Positions 1 to 7,625 of a DNA stretch of 52,900 nt are shown one piece after another (position 1 is the stretch's first letter; every line of letters starts with the position of its first letter). Both the position numbers and the translations under genes were made by a program. The notes beneath the pieces were generated by a model, which was not told the origin of the DNA, ran no database searches, and saw only the letters and a program-made list of their open reading frames with translations. Origin of the DNA: Myxococcota bacterium (GTDB lineage Bacteria > Myxococcota_A > Bradymonadia > UBA7976 > UBA1532); assembly GCA_023150895.1 (NCBI GenBank), contig JAKLJY010000054.1, positions 1 through 52,900 of the forward strand, in the 5' to 3' direction.

Positions 1-1266
1 GGCGCGGGCGGCGAAGGCGGCGGCGCGGGCGGCGTGAGCGGTGGCGCGGGCGGCGAAGGCGGCGCGGGCGGCGAAGGCGGTCACGGCGGCGAGGGCGGTC
101 ACGGCGGCGGGCACGTGAGCGACCTGCCCGAGGCCTGCGGGGCCTCGCCCGAGATGCAGTCGCCGGCGGTGTTCGGCGAGGCCGGCATCGAGCCCGAGGT
201 CGCGGTGAGCTGCGACACCGAGGGCAGCGAGTGGATCCCCTGCCATCAGCACATCCACTGCGGGCCCGAGCACACGGGCGCGGGCATCTGCGGCGACGCC
301 GAGTGCGAGGTGCACACGGTCCACCGCAAGCGCAAGGACGGCGCCGAGGCGGCCGAGATCGAAAACCTGCACGAGGGCACCGTGGGCGGCAACTGCGAGC
401 CCGCCGATCACGACCTCATGGTGGTGGCGACGTTCGTGTCGTTCGCCGAGGCCTGCGAGCCCGGCGGGGTCGGCAACCTGACCTACTGCGGCTCCGCGAC
501 GGGCAACAACATGCTCGACGCCGACATGGACGGCGCCGTGAGCTGCGCCGAGGCCGGGGTGAACCCGACGTCGGTGCGGTGGTGCATCAAGACCGAGTGC
601 GAGTGCCGCCCGGGCGAGGACGAGACGGCGCTCGAGGAGGAGTACGGCGAGCTCGAGTCCACCAAGGAGCAGGGCTGCCCGAATCAGGTGGCGAGCGGTC
701 TGCCCGAGGCCTGCGCGGCGACCCCGGAGACGCAGTCGCCGGCGAGCTTCGGCGAGGGCGGCCTGACGCCGGACGTCGCGGAGAGCTGCGACACGGCCGG
801 CAGCGAGTGGATCCCCTGCCATCAACACATGCACTGCGGGCCCGAGCACACGGGCGCGGGCATCTGCGGGGACGCCGAGTGCGAGGTCCACACCGTCCAC
901 CGCCGCCGCAAGGACGGCGCGGACGCGGCCGAGGTCGAGGATCTCCACCACGGCACGGTGGGCGGCAACTGCGAGCCTGCCGACCACGATCTCATGGTCG
1001 TCGCCACGTTCCTGTCGTTCGCCGAGGCCTGCGAGCCCGGCGGCGTGGGCAACCTGACGTACTGCGGCTCGGCGACCGGCAACAACGATCTCGACACGGA
1101 CGACGACGGCGTCGTGACGTGTGTCGAGGCCGGTGTGAACCCGACGTCCGTGCGGTGGTGCATCAAGTCGGAGTGCGAGTGTCACCCGGGCGGCACCGAG
1201 GCGGAGTTCGAGGAAGTCTACGGCGAACTCGAAGCCACCAAAGAGCAGGCCTGCGCGGGCGAGTAA
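1..1266 (+). CDS. Secreted Cys/His-rich protein with duplicated EF-hand-like domain (5' partial)
   Basis: The reading frame is open from the first base of the window, so the true start is probably upstream; a GTG at 34 is possible. A Gly/Glu/Ala-rich linker of GGAGGEGG type opens the visible part. Two tandem copies of a domain of about 190 residues follow (121-696 and 697-1263, period 576 nt). Each copy carries an IPCHQH(I/M)HCGPEHTG motif rich in Cys and His, and a 12-residue loop (DADMDGAVSCAE, DTDDDGVVTCVE) that fits the EF-hand calcium consensus with Asp at 1, 3, 5, Gly at 6 and Glu at 12. Many paired Cys residues suggest an extracytoplasmic, disulfide-bonded protein. I do not recognise the domain family. 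Calcium binding is inferred from the loop; a second metal at the His cluster is a guess. Confidence 0.75.
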   Translation, partial: GAGGEGGGAGGVSGGAGGEGGAGGEGGHGGEGGHGGGHVSDLPEACGASPEMQSPAVFGEAGIEPEVAVSCDTEGSEWIPCHQHIHCGPEHTGAGICGDAECEVHTVHRKRKDGAEAAEIENLHEGTVGGNCEPADHDLMVVATFVSFAEACEPGGVGNLTYCGSATGNNMLDADMDGAVSCAEAGVNPTSVRWCIKTECECRPGEDETALEEEYGELESTKEQGCPNQVASGLPEACAATPETQSPASFGEGGLTPDVAESCDTAGSEWIPCHQHMHCGPEHTGAGICGDAECEVHTVHRRRKDGADAAEVEDLHHGTVGGNCEPADHDLMVVATFLSFAEACEPGGVGNLTYCGSATGNNDLDTDDDGVVTCVEAGVNPTSVRWCIKSECECHPGGTEAEFEEVYGELEATKEQACAGE

Positions 1267-1308
1267 GCCCGGGGGCGTCCCGAAACCGCGGATCGAAGGA
1301 GTTCGGCC

Positions 1309-2259
1309 ATGCGCCGCAAAGCGAAACTCTTTGCGCTCTGTTTCGGTCTGATCGGGCCGGCCTGTCGGGGTGAGCCCGAGCCCGCTTCGATGCCGGCCGT
1401 TTTGCCTTCGACGGCGTCGAGCGTGGCCCCGTCGGCGGCGCCCACGGCGGCTCCAGCCTCCGCCGCGGCCTTGCCGAAGTATGCCGAGGCCCGCGCCGCC
1501 TTCGCCACGCGCCTGAAGCGCCAAGGGCCCGCACCGCAGCCCTTTGAGCCGGTCGCCCCGCCAAAGGGGGTGACCGAGGTGGTCTATCGGTCGGGTGCGC
1601 TCGAGCTGAAAGCCTGGCTCGCGGGTGTATCCCCGGAGGGGAAGAAGCGGCCCGCCGTTCTCTTTCTGCACGGTGGATTCGCGTTCGGCGTCGAGGACTG
1701 GGAGATGGCTGCGCCCTTCCGCGACGCCGGGTTCGTGGTCATGGTGCCCCTCGTGCGCGGCGAGAATGGCATGCCGGGCCACTTCACGATGTTCCTGGCC
1801 GAGGTCGACGACGTCCTCGCCGCGGCCGAGAGCCTCGCGGCCCATCCTGCCGTCCTGCCCGACCGGATCTACCTGGCCGGGCACAGCGCCGGCGGGACGC
1901 TCACGGCGCTGGCGGCGATGGCGTCCGGCCGGTTCCGCGCAGCGGCGGCGTACTCGGCGTCGCCGGACCAGCGCATCTGGCGCGAGGCGAGCCCGGCGGC
2001 CGTCCCGTTCGACCTCAACGACGGCCAGGAGTATGCCTTGCGGTCACCCGCTGCGTTCCCGACGAGCTTCCAGTGTCCGATCCGCCTGTTCTACGGCAGC
2101 CAGGAGCAGCCCTACGGCCGCCTCACGGAGCGCCTGGCCGAGCGGGCGAAGGCCGCTGGCCTCGACGTTCGCGCGATCGCCCTGCCCGGCGACCACTTCA
2201 GCTATGTGCCCGAAGCGATGCGCCAGAGCATCTCGTTCTTCGACGAGCATCGGCCGTAG
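1309..2259 (+). CDS. Alpha/beta-hydrolase (dienelactone hydrolase / prolyl oligopeptidase-like), exported
   Basis: The 316-residue product has an N-terminal hydrophobic segment ending in IGPAC at Cys19, a weak lipobox, so it may be a lipoprotein. A low-complexity Ala/Pro/Ser linker follows to about residue 60. The catalytic domain shows FLHGGF (oxyanion region), the nucleophile elbow GHSAGG with Ser193, and a late GDHFSYVPEA that supplies the likely catalytic His. This order is typical of the S9/dienelactone hydrolase clan. Substrate cannot be read from the sequence. The ATG at 1309 is preceded by GAAGGAG eight bases upstream, a good ribosome binding site. It follows the EF-hand-like gene by 42 bases on the same strand. 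Confidence 0.85.
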   Translation: MRRKAKLFALCFGLIGPACRGEPEPASMPAVLPSTASSVAPSAAPTAAPASAAALPKYAEARAAFATRLKRQGPAPQPFEPVAPPKGVTEVVYRSGALELKAWLAGVSPEGKKRPAVLFLHGGFAFGVEDWEMAAPFRDAGFVVMVPLVRGENGMPGHFTMFLAEVDDVLAAAESLAAHPAVLPDRIYLAGHSAGGTLTALAAMASGRFRAAAAYSASPDQRIWREASPAAVPFDLNDGQEYALRSPAAFPTSFQCPIRLFYGSQEQPYGRLTERLAERAKAAGLDVRAIALPGDHFSYVPEAMRQSISFFDEHRP

Positions 2260-2292
2260 GCCACTTGCGCGGGCGCCACGACCCCCGCGTGT

Positions 2293-2298
2293 TATCCT
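2293..2298 (+). promoter_or_regulatory. -10-like box TATCCT for a probable leaderless start
   Basis: TATCCT lies 9 bases upstream of the ATG at 2308 and no Shine-Dalgarno sequence is present. The spacing would place transcription initiation at or next to the start codon. The same arrangement recurs at many genes in this window. Confidence 0.4.
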
Positions 2299-2307
2299 CC
2301 CGGTGCC

Positions 2308-2664
2308 ATGCCGAACCCTCCGCACCGCATCTTCAAGATGAAGTTCGCCTCGGTCTACCCGCTCTACGTGCAGAAGGCCGAGCGCAAGGGCCGGACGCAG
2401 GCCGAGGTGGACGCCGTGATCACCTGGCTGACGGGGTACGACGCCGCAGCGCTCGCGACGGTGCTCGCCGACGGCGTCGACTTCGAGGGCTTCTTCGCGC
2501 AGGCCCCGGCGCTGCACCCGAACCGCACGCTCATCCGAGGCGTCGTGTGCGGCGTGCGCGTCGAGGACGTCGAGGACCCGTTGATGCAGCACATCCGGTA
2601 CCTGGACAAGCTCGTCGACGAGCTCGCCCGGGGGAAGCCGCTGGAGAAGATCCTGCGCGCGTGA
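2308..2664 (+). CDS. DUF2200 family protein
   Basis: The product is a 118-residue soluble protein. The N-terminal signature [20 protein letters not shown] followed by KGRT and WLTGYD is characteristic of DUF2200, a small bacterial family of unknown function usually about 110-120 residues long, so this copy is full length. The family has a conserved core around [21 protein letters not shown] and ends with KPLEKILR. There is no signal peptide or membrane segment. The ATG at 2308 has an upstream -10-like box and no ribosome binding site. Function is unknown. Confidence 0.88.
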   Translation: MPNPPHRIFKMKFASVYPLYVQKAERKGRTQAEVDAVITWLTGYDAAALATVLADGVDFEGFFAQAPALHPNRTLIRGVVCGVRVEDVEDPLMQHIRYLDKLVDELARGKPLEKILRA

Positions 2665-2689
2665 GGGCGGCGCGCGGGCGCGGCCGGGC

Positions 2690-3931
2690 TCACTGGCAGA
2701 ACTTTACGTCCCGCAGAATCTGGTCGAACACGAGGGTCAACGAGGCCTCGCTGCCGGCGACGAGGTACTCCCCGGTCTCCGTGTCTCCGTTGGCGGCCAT
2801 GACCTCGAGCTGCGTCGGATCGTCCCCGTAGGCGTAGCCGATGACGTAGGTGTGAATGCCCTGTGTGGCGAGGGATTGCGTAGCCGTCGTCAGCTCGTCG
2901 GCGATGCAGGCGATGCGTTCTTCGGCCTGTCGCTCCTCGTCGTAGAGGCTGCAACTGCAGGTGTCCGCCCCGTCCGAGAGGACGATGAGGTAGCCGTCGC
3001 CTCGCTCGGCGCCCCAGAGCGCGTCGACGTTCGCCGCCATGTATTCCATCGTCGACGAGATGGGCGTCGCGCCGCCGACGTCCCAGCCGGCGAACCATGC
3101 GTCGATGGCCGGGCCCGCGTCCGGTTGAATGGGCACGTGCGGCCAGTCGCCGGAGGCGCACCCGACGAACCCGCCGTTCTCCGACGGAAAGGCCGATAGC
3201 CCGAAGCGGACCGCCGGGTTGTTCATGATGGTGGCGGCCACCGCGCGGCGGACGTCCTGCCAGTGCGGGCCCATGCTCGACGAGCGGTCGACCGCGAACA
3301 TGACCCCGGGGAAACAGAGCGGGGCGAGGCAGCGGCCGTCGGTGCAGACCTCTTCGTCGTCGCAGGGCACGACCCCGAACTCGGACCCGTCGTTGAGGCA
3401 GATCAGGGCCGTCTGTTCGTCGGCGCAGCGGGCCTCGCCCGGCTCGCAGACGATGGGCGCGCAGCCCCCCGCGTCGCGCTGGCAGCGCTCGTCGCCGCCA
3501 CAGACGCCGGTCTGTGCCCAGCCCCGGCCGTCCGGCGCGCACGTCTCGACCGTGAACTCGTCGGGGCAGCGGACGTCGTCGGGCGTGCAGACGCCCTCTG
3601 CCGGGGTGTCCGGCGCGGGGTCGGTGTCGGCGGCCGCGTCGGCGGCGAGGCGCACGTCGATGAGCGGGGCGTCCGGCGTCTCCGGGGCGCCGCCGGCTCC
3701 GTTGCCGGCGTCGAGGTCGAGGCGGGCCCCCGCGTCGCGGGCGGCGGCCGACGCACCGCTGCCCCCGGCGGCGTCGTCACAGGCCGAGGCGGTGACGGCG
3801 AGCGCGAATGGCCACAGGACGAGGGGCGCGAACGGGCGGGCGACGCGGTGGGCGGCTCGGGATCGGTGCGTGGTCTTCACGGTCGCGGGGAGCTCCGATC
3901 GGGGCGCGGGGTCGCAGTTTCTGGGCGCCAT
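2690..3931 (-). CDS. von Willebrand factor A domain lipoprotein
   Basis: From the ATG at 3931 the product is 413 residues, but a GTG at 3880 gives a more normal signal peptide with the lipobox ASAC (Cys51 of the longer form). An Asp/Ala-rich linker (about 52-110) precedes a Cys-rich region of repeated CxxDDVRCPDE-like units (about 115-205). A vWA domain follows with the metal-ion-dependent adhesion motif DRSSS (Asp215, Ser217, Ser219) and VLSDGADTC later. Such proteins are surface-anchored adhesion or complex-assembly proteins in Myxococcota; the ligand is unknown. It lies 72 bases downstream of the DUF4143 ATPase on the same strand. Confidence 0.8.
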   Translation of the reverse strand: MAPRNCDPAPRSELPATVKTTHRSRAAHRVARPFAPLVLWPFALAVTASACDDAAGGSGASAAARDAGARLDLDAGNGAGGAPETPDAPLIDVRLAADAAADTDPAPDTPAEGVCTPDDVRCPDEFTVETCAPDGRGWAQTGVCGGDERCQRDAGGCAPIVCEPGEARCADEQTALICLNDGSEFGVVPCDDEEVCTDGRCLAPLCFPGVMFAVDRSSSMGPHWQDVRRAVAATIMNNPAVRFGLSAFPSENGGFVGCASGDWPHVPIQPDAGPAIDAWFAGWDVGGATPISSTMEYMAANVDALWGAERGDGYLIVLSDGADTCSCSLYDEERQAEERIACIADELTTATQSLATQGIHTYVIGYAYGDDPTQLEVMAANGDTETGEYLVAGSEASLTLVFDQILRDVKFCQ

Positions 3932-4003
3932 GTTCGCATGGCCCGGGGTCGCTCGCCAGCCGCGGCCCCGCAGTGGAACCTTCGACCGCGCGCGTCTCGG
4001 AGG

Positions 4004-5254
4004 TCAGATGACATCCACCGGGACGGCGAGCGTGTCTTCGTCGAGCATTTCGAGGTCGGGACCGCCGTGGATGACGAGGCGACGCCCGACGTTGAGACCC
4101 GGGTAGGTCTCGGCGAACGCGGCGAGGCCGCGCGCGTCCCGGCGGCTCGGCCGGGCCGTCAGTTTCACCTCGATGAGGTGGTGGACGCCGTCCCGCTCGA
4201 GGATGAGGTCGACCTCGGCCCCGCCCGCCGAACGCCAGTGCCAACGCTGCGGCGGGGTCGCGTGCGCGCTGCTCTGGCGGATGACCTCGCCGACGACGTA
4301 GGACTCGAAGAGGGCGCCGAACTGCGGATGGCTCTGGAGGGCGACCGGGCTCGAGATGGCAGTCAGCCAGGCGGCGAAGCCCGTGTCGACGAGGTGCATC
4401 TTCGGGCGCCCGCTGACCCGTTTCGTCGAGTTCGTGGACCACGCATCGAGCAGGTCGACCTGAAATCCCTGCCGGAGCGCGTCGAGCCAGCCCCGGGCGG
4501 TGTGCGGGGTGATGCCGATCTCGCGCCCGAGGTGGGACGCGTTGAGCTCCTGGGCGGTGAGACCGGCGATGAGGCGCACGAAGCGCGCAAACTCGTGTGG
4601 GGCCTGAAAGTCCCGAACGAGCCGGGCGTCGCGCTCGACGTAAGTCGCCAGGTAGGCGGCGAAGAACTCGGCGACCTCGTTCGTCCGGAATCGCAGAAGT
4701 GCGGGCATCCCACCGCGGAAGACGCGCTCCGGCAGCGGGGGGGCCGTGCGGAGGCGCGACCGCCCGCCGAGCGCCACGAGGAGCCCGCGGGCGGACGTTG
4801 CGGTGAGCACCTGCTCGGTAAACGTCGGCGCGGCGTCGATGTCACCGTACAGTTCGTCTTGTGTCATCGGGCGCAGGTCGAGCAGGCCGACACGCCCGGC
4901 GAGGCTCTCCTGCAGGCCGCGCATGAGCCCGAACTGCTGCGAGCCGGTCAGGAAGTACTGTCCCGGGCGTGCGCGCTGCTCGTCGACGAGCCGCTTCAAC
5001 GGTCCGAGGAGTTCGGGCACGAACTGCACTTCGTCGAGGACGAGCGGCGGCGGGTTGAGGCGCAGAAAGAGCTCGGGATCGCGCCGGGCGTTGCCGATGT
5101 CCATTACCGGGTCGAAGACGAACGTGCGCACCTCGGAGCCGACCGTCTCGGCGAGGAGCGTGGACTTGCCGACCTGCCGCGCCCCGGTGACGGCGACGAC
5201 CGGGAAGAGCGCTGCGAGGCGCTGAAGCCGTGAACGGGCGAGGCGGGGACGCAT
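4004..5254 (-). CDS. AAA+ ATPase with C-terminal DUF4143
   Basis: The 416-residue product starts MRPRLARSRL. It has a Walker A motif GARQVGKS at residues 24-31, a Walker B-like LVLDEVQ, a sensor segment FLTGSQQF, and a C-terminal half with the DUF4143 features VDTGFAAWL, FESYVVGEV and an EVDLILERDG...IEVKLT segment resembling a PD-(D/E)XK nuclease fold. This is the common AAA_14/DUF4143 family, often linked to mobile DNA or toxin-antitoxin-like systems; its biochemical role is largely undefined. The frame stays open upstream to 6358, but nothing before 5254 resembles the family. The -10-like box TAATTT seven bases upstream of the ATG supports this start. Confidence 0.88.
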   Translation of the reverse strand: MRPRLARSRLQRLAALFPVVAVTGARQVGKSTLLAETVGSEVRTFVFDPVMDIGNARRDPELFLRLNPPPLVLDEVQFVPELLGPLKRLVDEQRARPGQYFLTGSQQFGLMRGLQESLAGRVGLLDLRPMTQDELYGDIDAAPTFTEQVLTATSARGLLVALGGRSRLRTAPPLPERVFRGGMPALLRFRTNEVAEFFAAYLATYVERDARLVRDFQAPHEFARFVRLIAGLTAQELNASHLGREIGITPHTARGWLDALRQGFQVDLLDAWSTNSTKRVSGRPKMHLVDTGFAAWLTAISSPVALQSHPQFGALFESYVVGEVIRQSSAHATPPQRWHWRSAGGAEVDLILERDGVHHLIEVKLTARPSRRDARGLAAFAETYPGLNVGRRLVIHGGPDLEMLDEDTLAVPVDVI

Positions 5255-5261
5255 ACCTGGA

Positions 5262-5267
5262 AAATTA
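5262..5267 (-). promoter_or_regulatory. -10 box TAATTT for the DUF4143 ATPase
   Basis: Read on the minus strand, TAATTT is followed by 7 bases and then the ATG at 5254. It is one of the few AT-rich spots in the region. No ribosome binding site separates it from the start, so the mRNA is probably leaderless. Confidence 0.5.
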
Positions 5268-5313
5268 GCACCCGGAGTGCCAGATTTCCAGGTTTCGAGG
5301 CCGTCGACCGGGG

Positions 5314-6822
5314 CTAAAAGGCCCCCACCCAGCGCAGCCAGCCGGCGTCGTTGCGGTCGAACACACCGCCGAGCGTGTCGCGGGGGCCGCCCATGACATA
5401 GACGCCCGCAGCGACGGTGTGTCCCTCCGTGACGGTGAGCGCGAGGCTCGGGGCGACGGTGTAGTCTTCCTGGGTGAGCCCGTACTGTCCGATGACATCG
5501 GCGGTGAGCCGCGCGTCGATGACCACCCAGCGCAGATGGCCCGTGGCCTGAACGAGGTGGCGGCCGACGTACAGATAACCCCCCTCGGCGGCCTCCCACG
5601 GGCGCAGGCCGAAGACTTCGAGCGTCGCGGTGACGTCCGGATCGGGCATCCAGTCCGCGCCGACGGTGTACGAGAGCGACGGGACGCGCAGGGGGCTGAA
5701 GTCGCGGCGGTAGAGCGTGCGATGGAAACTGTGGGCGGCCTCGGCCTTGACGAGCACGTCGCCCACGGCCCAGGCGAGGTCGAGGCCGATGAGGTCGAGG
5801 CGGTGGTACCGGCTGTCGAGGAGCGGCGCGCCGCCCGCCAGGCGGGTCTGCACGTCGGGGTACAGGCGCAGCAGCGTGCCGGTGTCGTTCGCGCGCGCGG
5901 CGGCCAGAAAGTCCCCCAGGGCGGGGTCGAAGCGGACGGCGGGCAGGCGGTCCCAGGTGTGGGCGGCGTTGAGGTGCAGGTCGACGCCGGGCCCGTGCCA
6001 GCCGACGCGGGTGCCCACACTGGCATTGCGCGGGCTTTCGTCGGGCGGACGGGGGGCCGTGAAGAGCGCCCAGGCGTCGTCGTCCGCCTCGGGTCCGATG
6101 AGGAGCTCCAACGTGCCGAGGAGGCCCGCGGTGGGGGCGTCGCCGCCCACGGGCGCCCAATCGCTGCCGAAGAGGGCCGCGCGGTGCGGCACGAAGAAGG
6201 GCACGACGGCGAGCTCGAAGGCGAAGTCGCCCGGGCTCGCCGTCAGGCGCACGGCGGGCACCGGCAGCATGGGCGTCTCGAACGAGACCGGGGCCGGATC
6301 GAGGAAGTCCTGCGGGTTGAGGACGTCGTTCGGGCTGACCGCGTCGGCGACGCCCCACCGCAGGAAGAGCTGCCCCACGTCGAGGCCGACCCCGTCGCCC
6401 TGCCAGGAGAGGCGGGCTTCACGCAGCTCGGCCAAGGCCGCGGCCCGCCCGTCGTCGAAGGCCGCGTCGGGCGTGCGGGCCTCGTGGCTGATGCGCCCGG
6501 CGACGAGGGCCGTGGTGCGGGGCGACAGGCGCGTGGCGAGCTCGAGGTCGAAGCGCAGGTGACTCTCGACGGTGTCTTCGCCGCCGCCGTCGTCGGCGAG
6601 GTCGGCGTCGAGGCGGGTGCTCACCGTGGCGCCGAAACGCGTCTCGCTCGGGCCGGTCGGGGGCGGAGGCGGGGACGCGGCTTCGTCGGCGGGTGCGGGC
6701 GCGGGTGCAGTCTCTGCGGGCACATCGGGCATGCCCGGCATGCCGATCAGGTCCGGGTCGTCGGCCGGCGCGGGCGCGGGCGCCGCGAACAGAGCGGCGA
6801 GGACGAGCGGCGCCGGGGTCAT
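5314..6822 (-). CDS. Putative outer-membrane beta-barrel protein
   Basis: The 502-residue product starts MTPAPLVLAALFAAPAPAPA, a short signal peptide, and continues with a Pro/Ala-rich stretch to about residue 70. The rest alternates polar and hydrophobic residues in short strands rich in Asp, Arg, Leu and aromatic residues, with strings such as TALVAGRISHEAR, DVGQLFLRWGVADAVSPNDVLNPQDFLDP and AVAAGVYVMGGPRDTLGG. This fits a DUF1302/porin-like barrel. The start ATG overlaps the stop of the LolA-like gene by 4 bases (ATGA), so the two are translationally coupled. In known genomes LolA-like proteins of this type often sit beside an export system and a barrel protein. The substrate is not evident. 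Confidence 0.72.
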   Translation of the reverse strand: MTPAPLVLAALFAAPAPAPADDPDLIGMPGMPDVPAETAPAPAPADEAASPPPPPTGPSETRFGATVSTRLDADLADDGGGEDTVESHLRFDLELATRLSPRTTALVAGRISHEARTPDAAFDDGRAAALAELREARLSWQGDGVGLDVGQLFLRWGVADAVSPNDVLNPQDFLDPAPVSFETPMLPVPAVRLTASPGDFAFELAVVPFFVPHRAALFGSDWAPVGGDAPTAGLLGTLELLIGPEADDDAWALFTAPRPPDESPRNASVGTRVGWHGPGVDLHLNAAHTWDRLPAVRFDPALGDFLAAARANDTGTLLRLYPDVQTRLAGGAPLLDSRYHRLDLIGLDLAWAVGDVLVKAEAAHSFHRTLYRRDFSPLRVPSLSYTVGADWMPDPDVTATLEVFGLRPWEAAEGGYLYVGRHLVQATGHLRWVVIDARLTADVIGQYGLTQEDYTVAPSLALTVTEGHTVAAGVYVMGGPRDTLGGVFDRNDAGWLRWVGAF

Positions 6823-7625
6823 CCCTTCGACAGCGCGTCGGGGGTGAACTCGCCGGGGTTCACCGGGGTCTTGGTGTCGACCTCGTCGATGTAGAGGAAC
6901 GTCGTGTGTCCCTCTTTCTTGGTCCACATCTGCGACCTGGTCGTCAACAGACGCCCGTCGATCGTCTTGAATTCGTTCAGTTTGTAGACTTTGACGAGCG
7001 CGTCGTCCTTGTCGAAGAACTTCGATTGCTGAATGAGGGCGTTGTCCTTGCGGATGGCGAGTTCGATGCGGCCATAGGGCTGCGCGCCGTCCCCCGGCGT
7101 CGGCCGCGCGACGACGACATGACACTCGACACCGTCGATGGATGTGTCGGGTTTCGCCTCGTAGGTGGCGGCCTTGATGTCCCGGTTCTCCATGTCGGCA
7201 TAGGAGAAATCGCTGCCCATGAACGCGCCGTCCTTCTGGTTGCGGGCGATGCGGCGGGTGCGCTTCAGGGCGGGCAGGTAGAGGTGCATGTCGTCCGCTT
7301 CGGCCCCGGCGCGTTCGAGGAGCAGAAAGGCCGAGCCCTGCACCTCCGCCGGTGACAGGAATCGAATGACCGTGCGCGTCAGCCCGGCCTCCTTCATCGA
7401 GCGGGCCATGATGACCCGCTCCTTGCGGGCGCCGGCGGCGTCTTGCAGCACCATGCGCACGCGGGCCTGCCCGTTGTCGAACCCGAGCCCGTTGAGCTGC
7501 GTCGCGCGGGCGACGAGGGCCTCGGGGCTCTCCGCGCGGGCGCGGGTGGCGGGGAGAACGGCGAAGAGGGTCAGGGCCGCGGTCAGGGCGAGGCCCCGGG
7601 CACGCGGGGACGACGGGGCACTCAT
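6819..7625 (-). CDS. LolA-like outer membrane lipoprotein-sorting family protein
   Basis: The product has 268 residues: a signal peptide (about 1-32, ending ATRARA) and then a single LolA-like domain. Diagnostic strings are FLSPAEVQGSAFLLLE, LYLPALKRTRRIA, FMGSDFSYADMENRD and the C-terminal FKTIDGRLLTTRSQMW. These match the LolA_like family (pfam17131), a periplasmic lipid-carrier fold usually encoded next to MMPL/RND transporters. No transporter is encoded here. Instead the gene is coupled by 4-base ATGA overlaps to a signalling gene upstream and a barrel-like gene downstream. A role in moving a hydrophobic cargo across the periplasm is inferred from the family. Confidence 0.85.
   Translation of the reverse strand: MSAPSSPRARGLALTAALTLFAVLPATRARAESPEALVARATQLNGLGFDNGQARVRMVLQDAAGARKERVIMARSMKEAGLTRTVIRFLSPAEVQGSAFLLLERAGAEADDMHLYLPALKRTRRIARNQKDGAFMGSDFSYADMENRDIKAATYEAKPDTSIDGVECHVVVARPTPGDGAQPYGRIELAIRKDNALIQQSKFFDKDDALVKVYKLNEFKTIDGRLLTTRSQMWTKKEGHTTFLYIDEVDTKTPVNPGEFTPDALSKG

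Noticed and set aside
5255-6358. Upstream extension of the DUF4143 ATPase frame
   Set aside because: It is Arg/Pro-rich antisense sequence of the barrel-protein gene, and the ATPase family begins at 5254.
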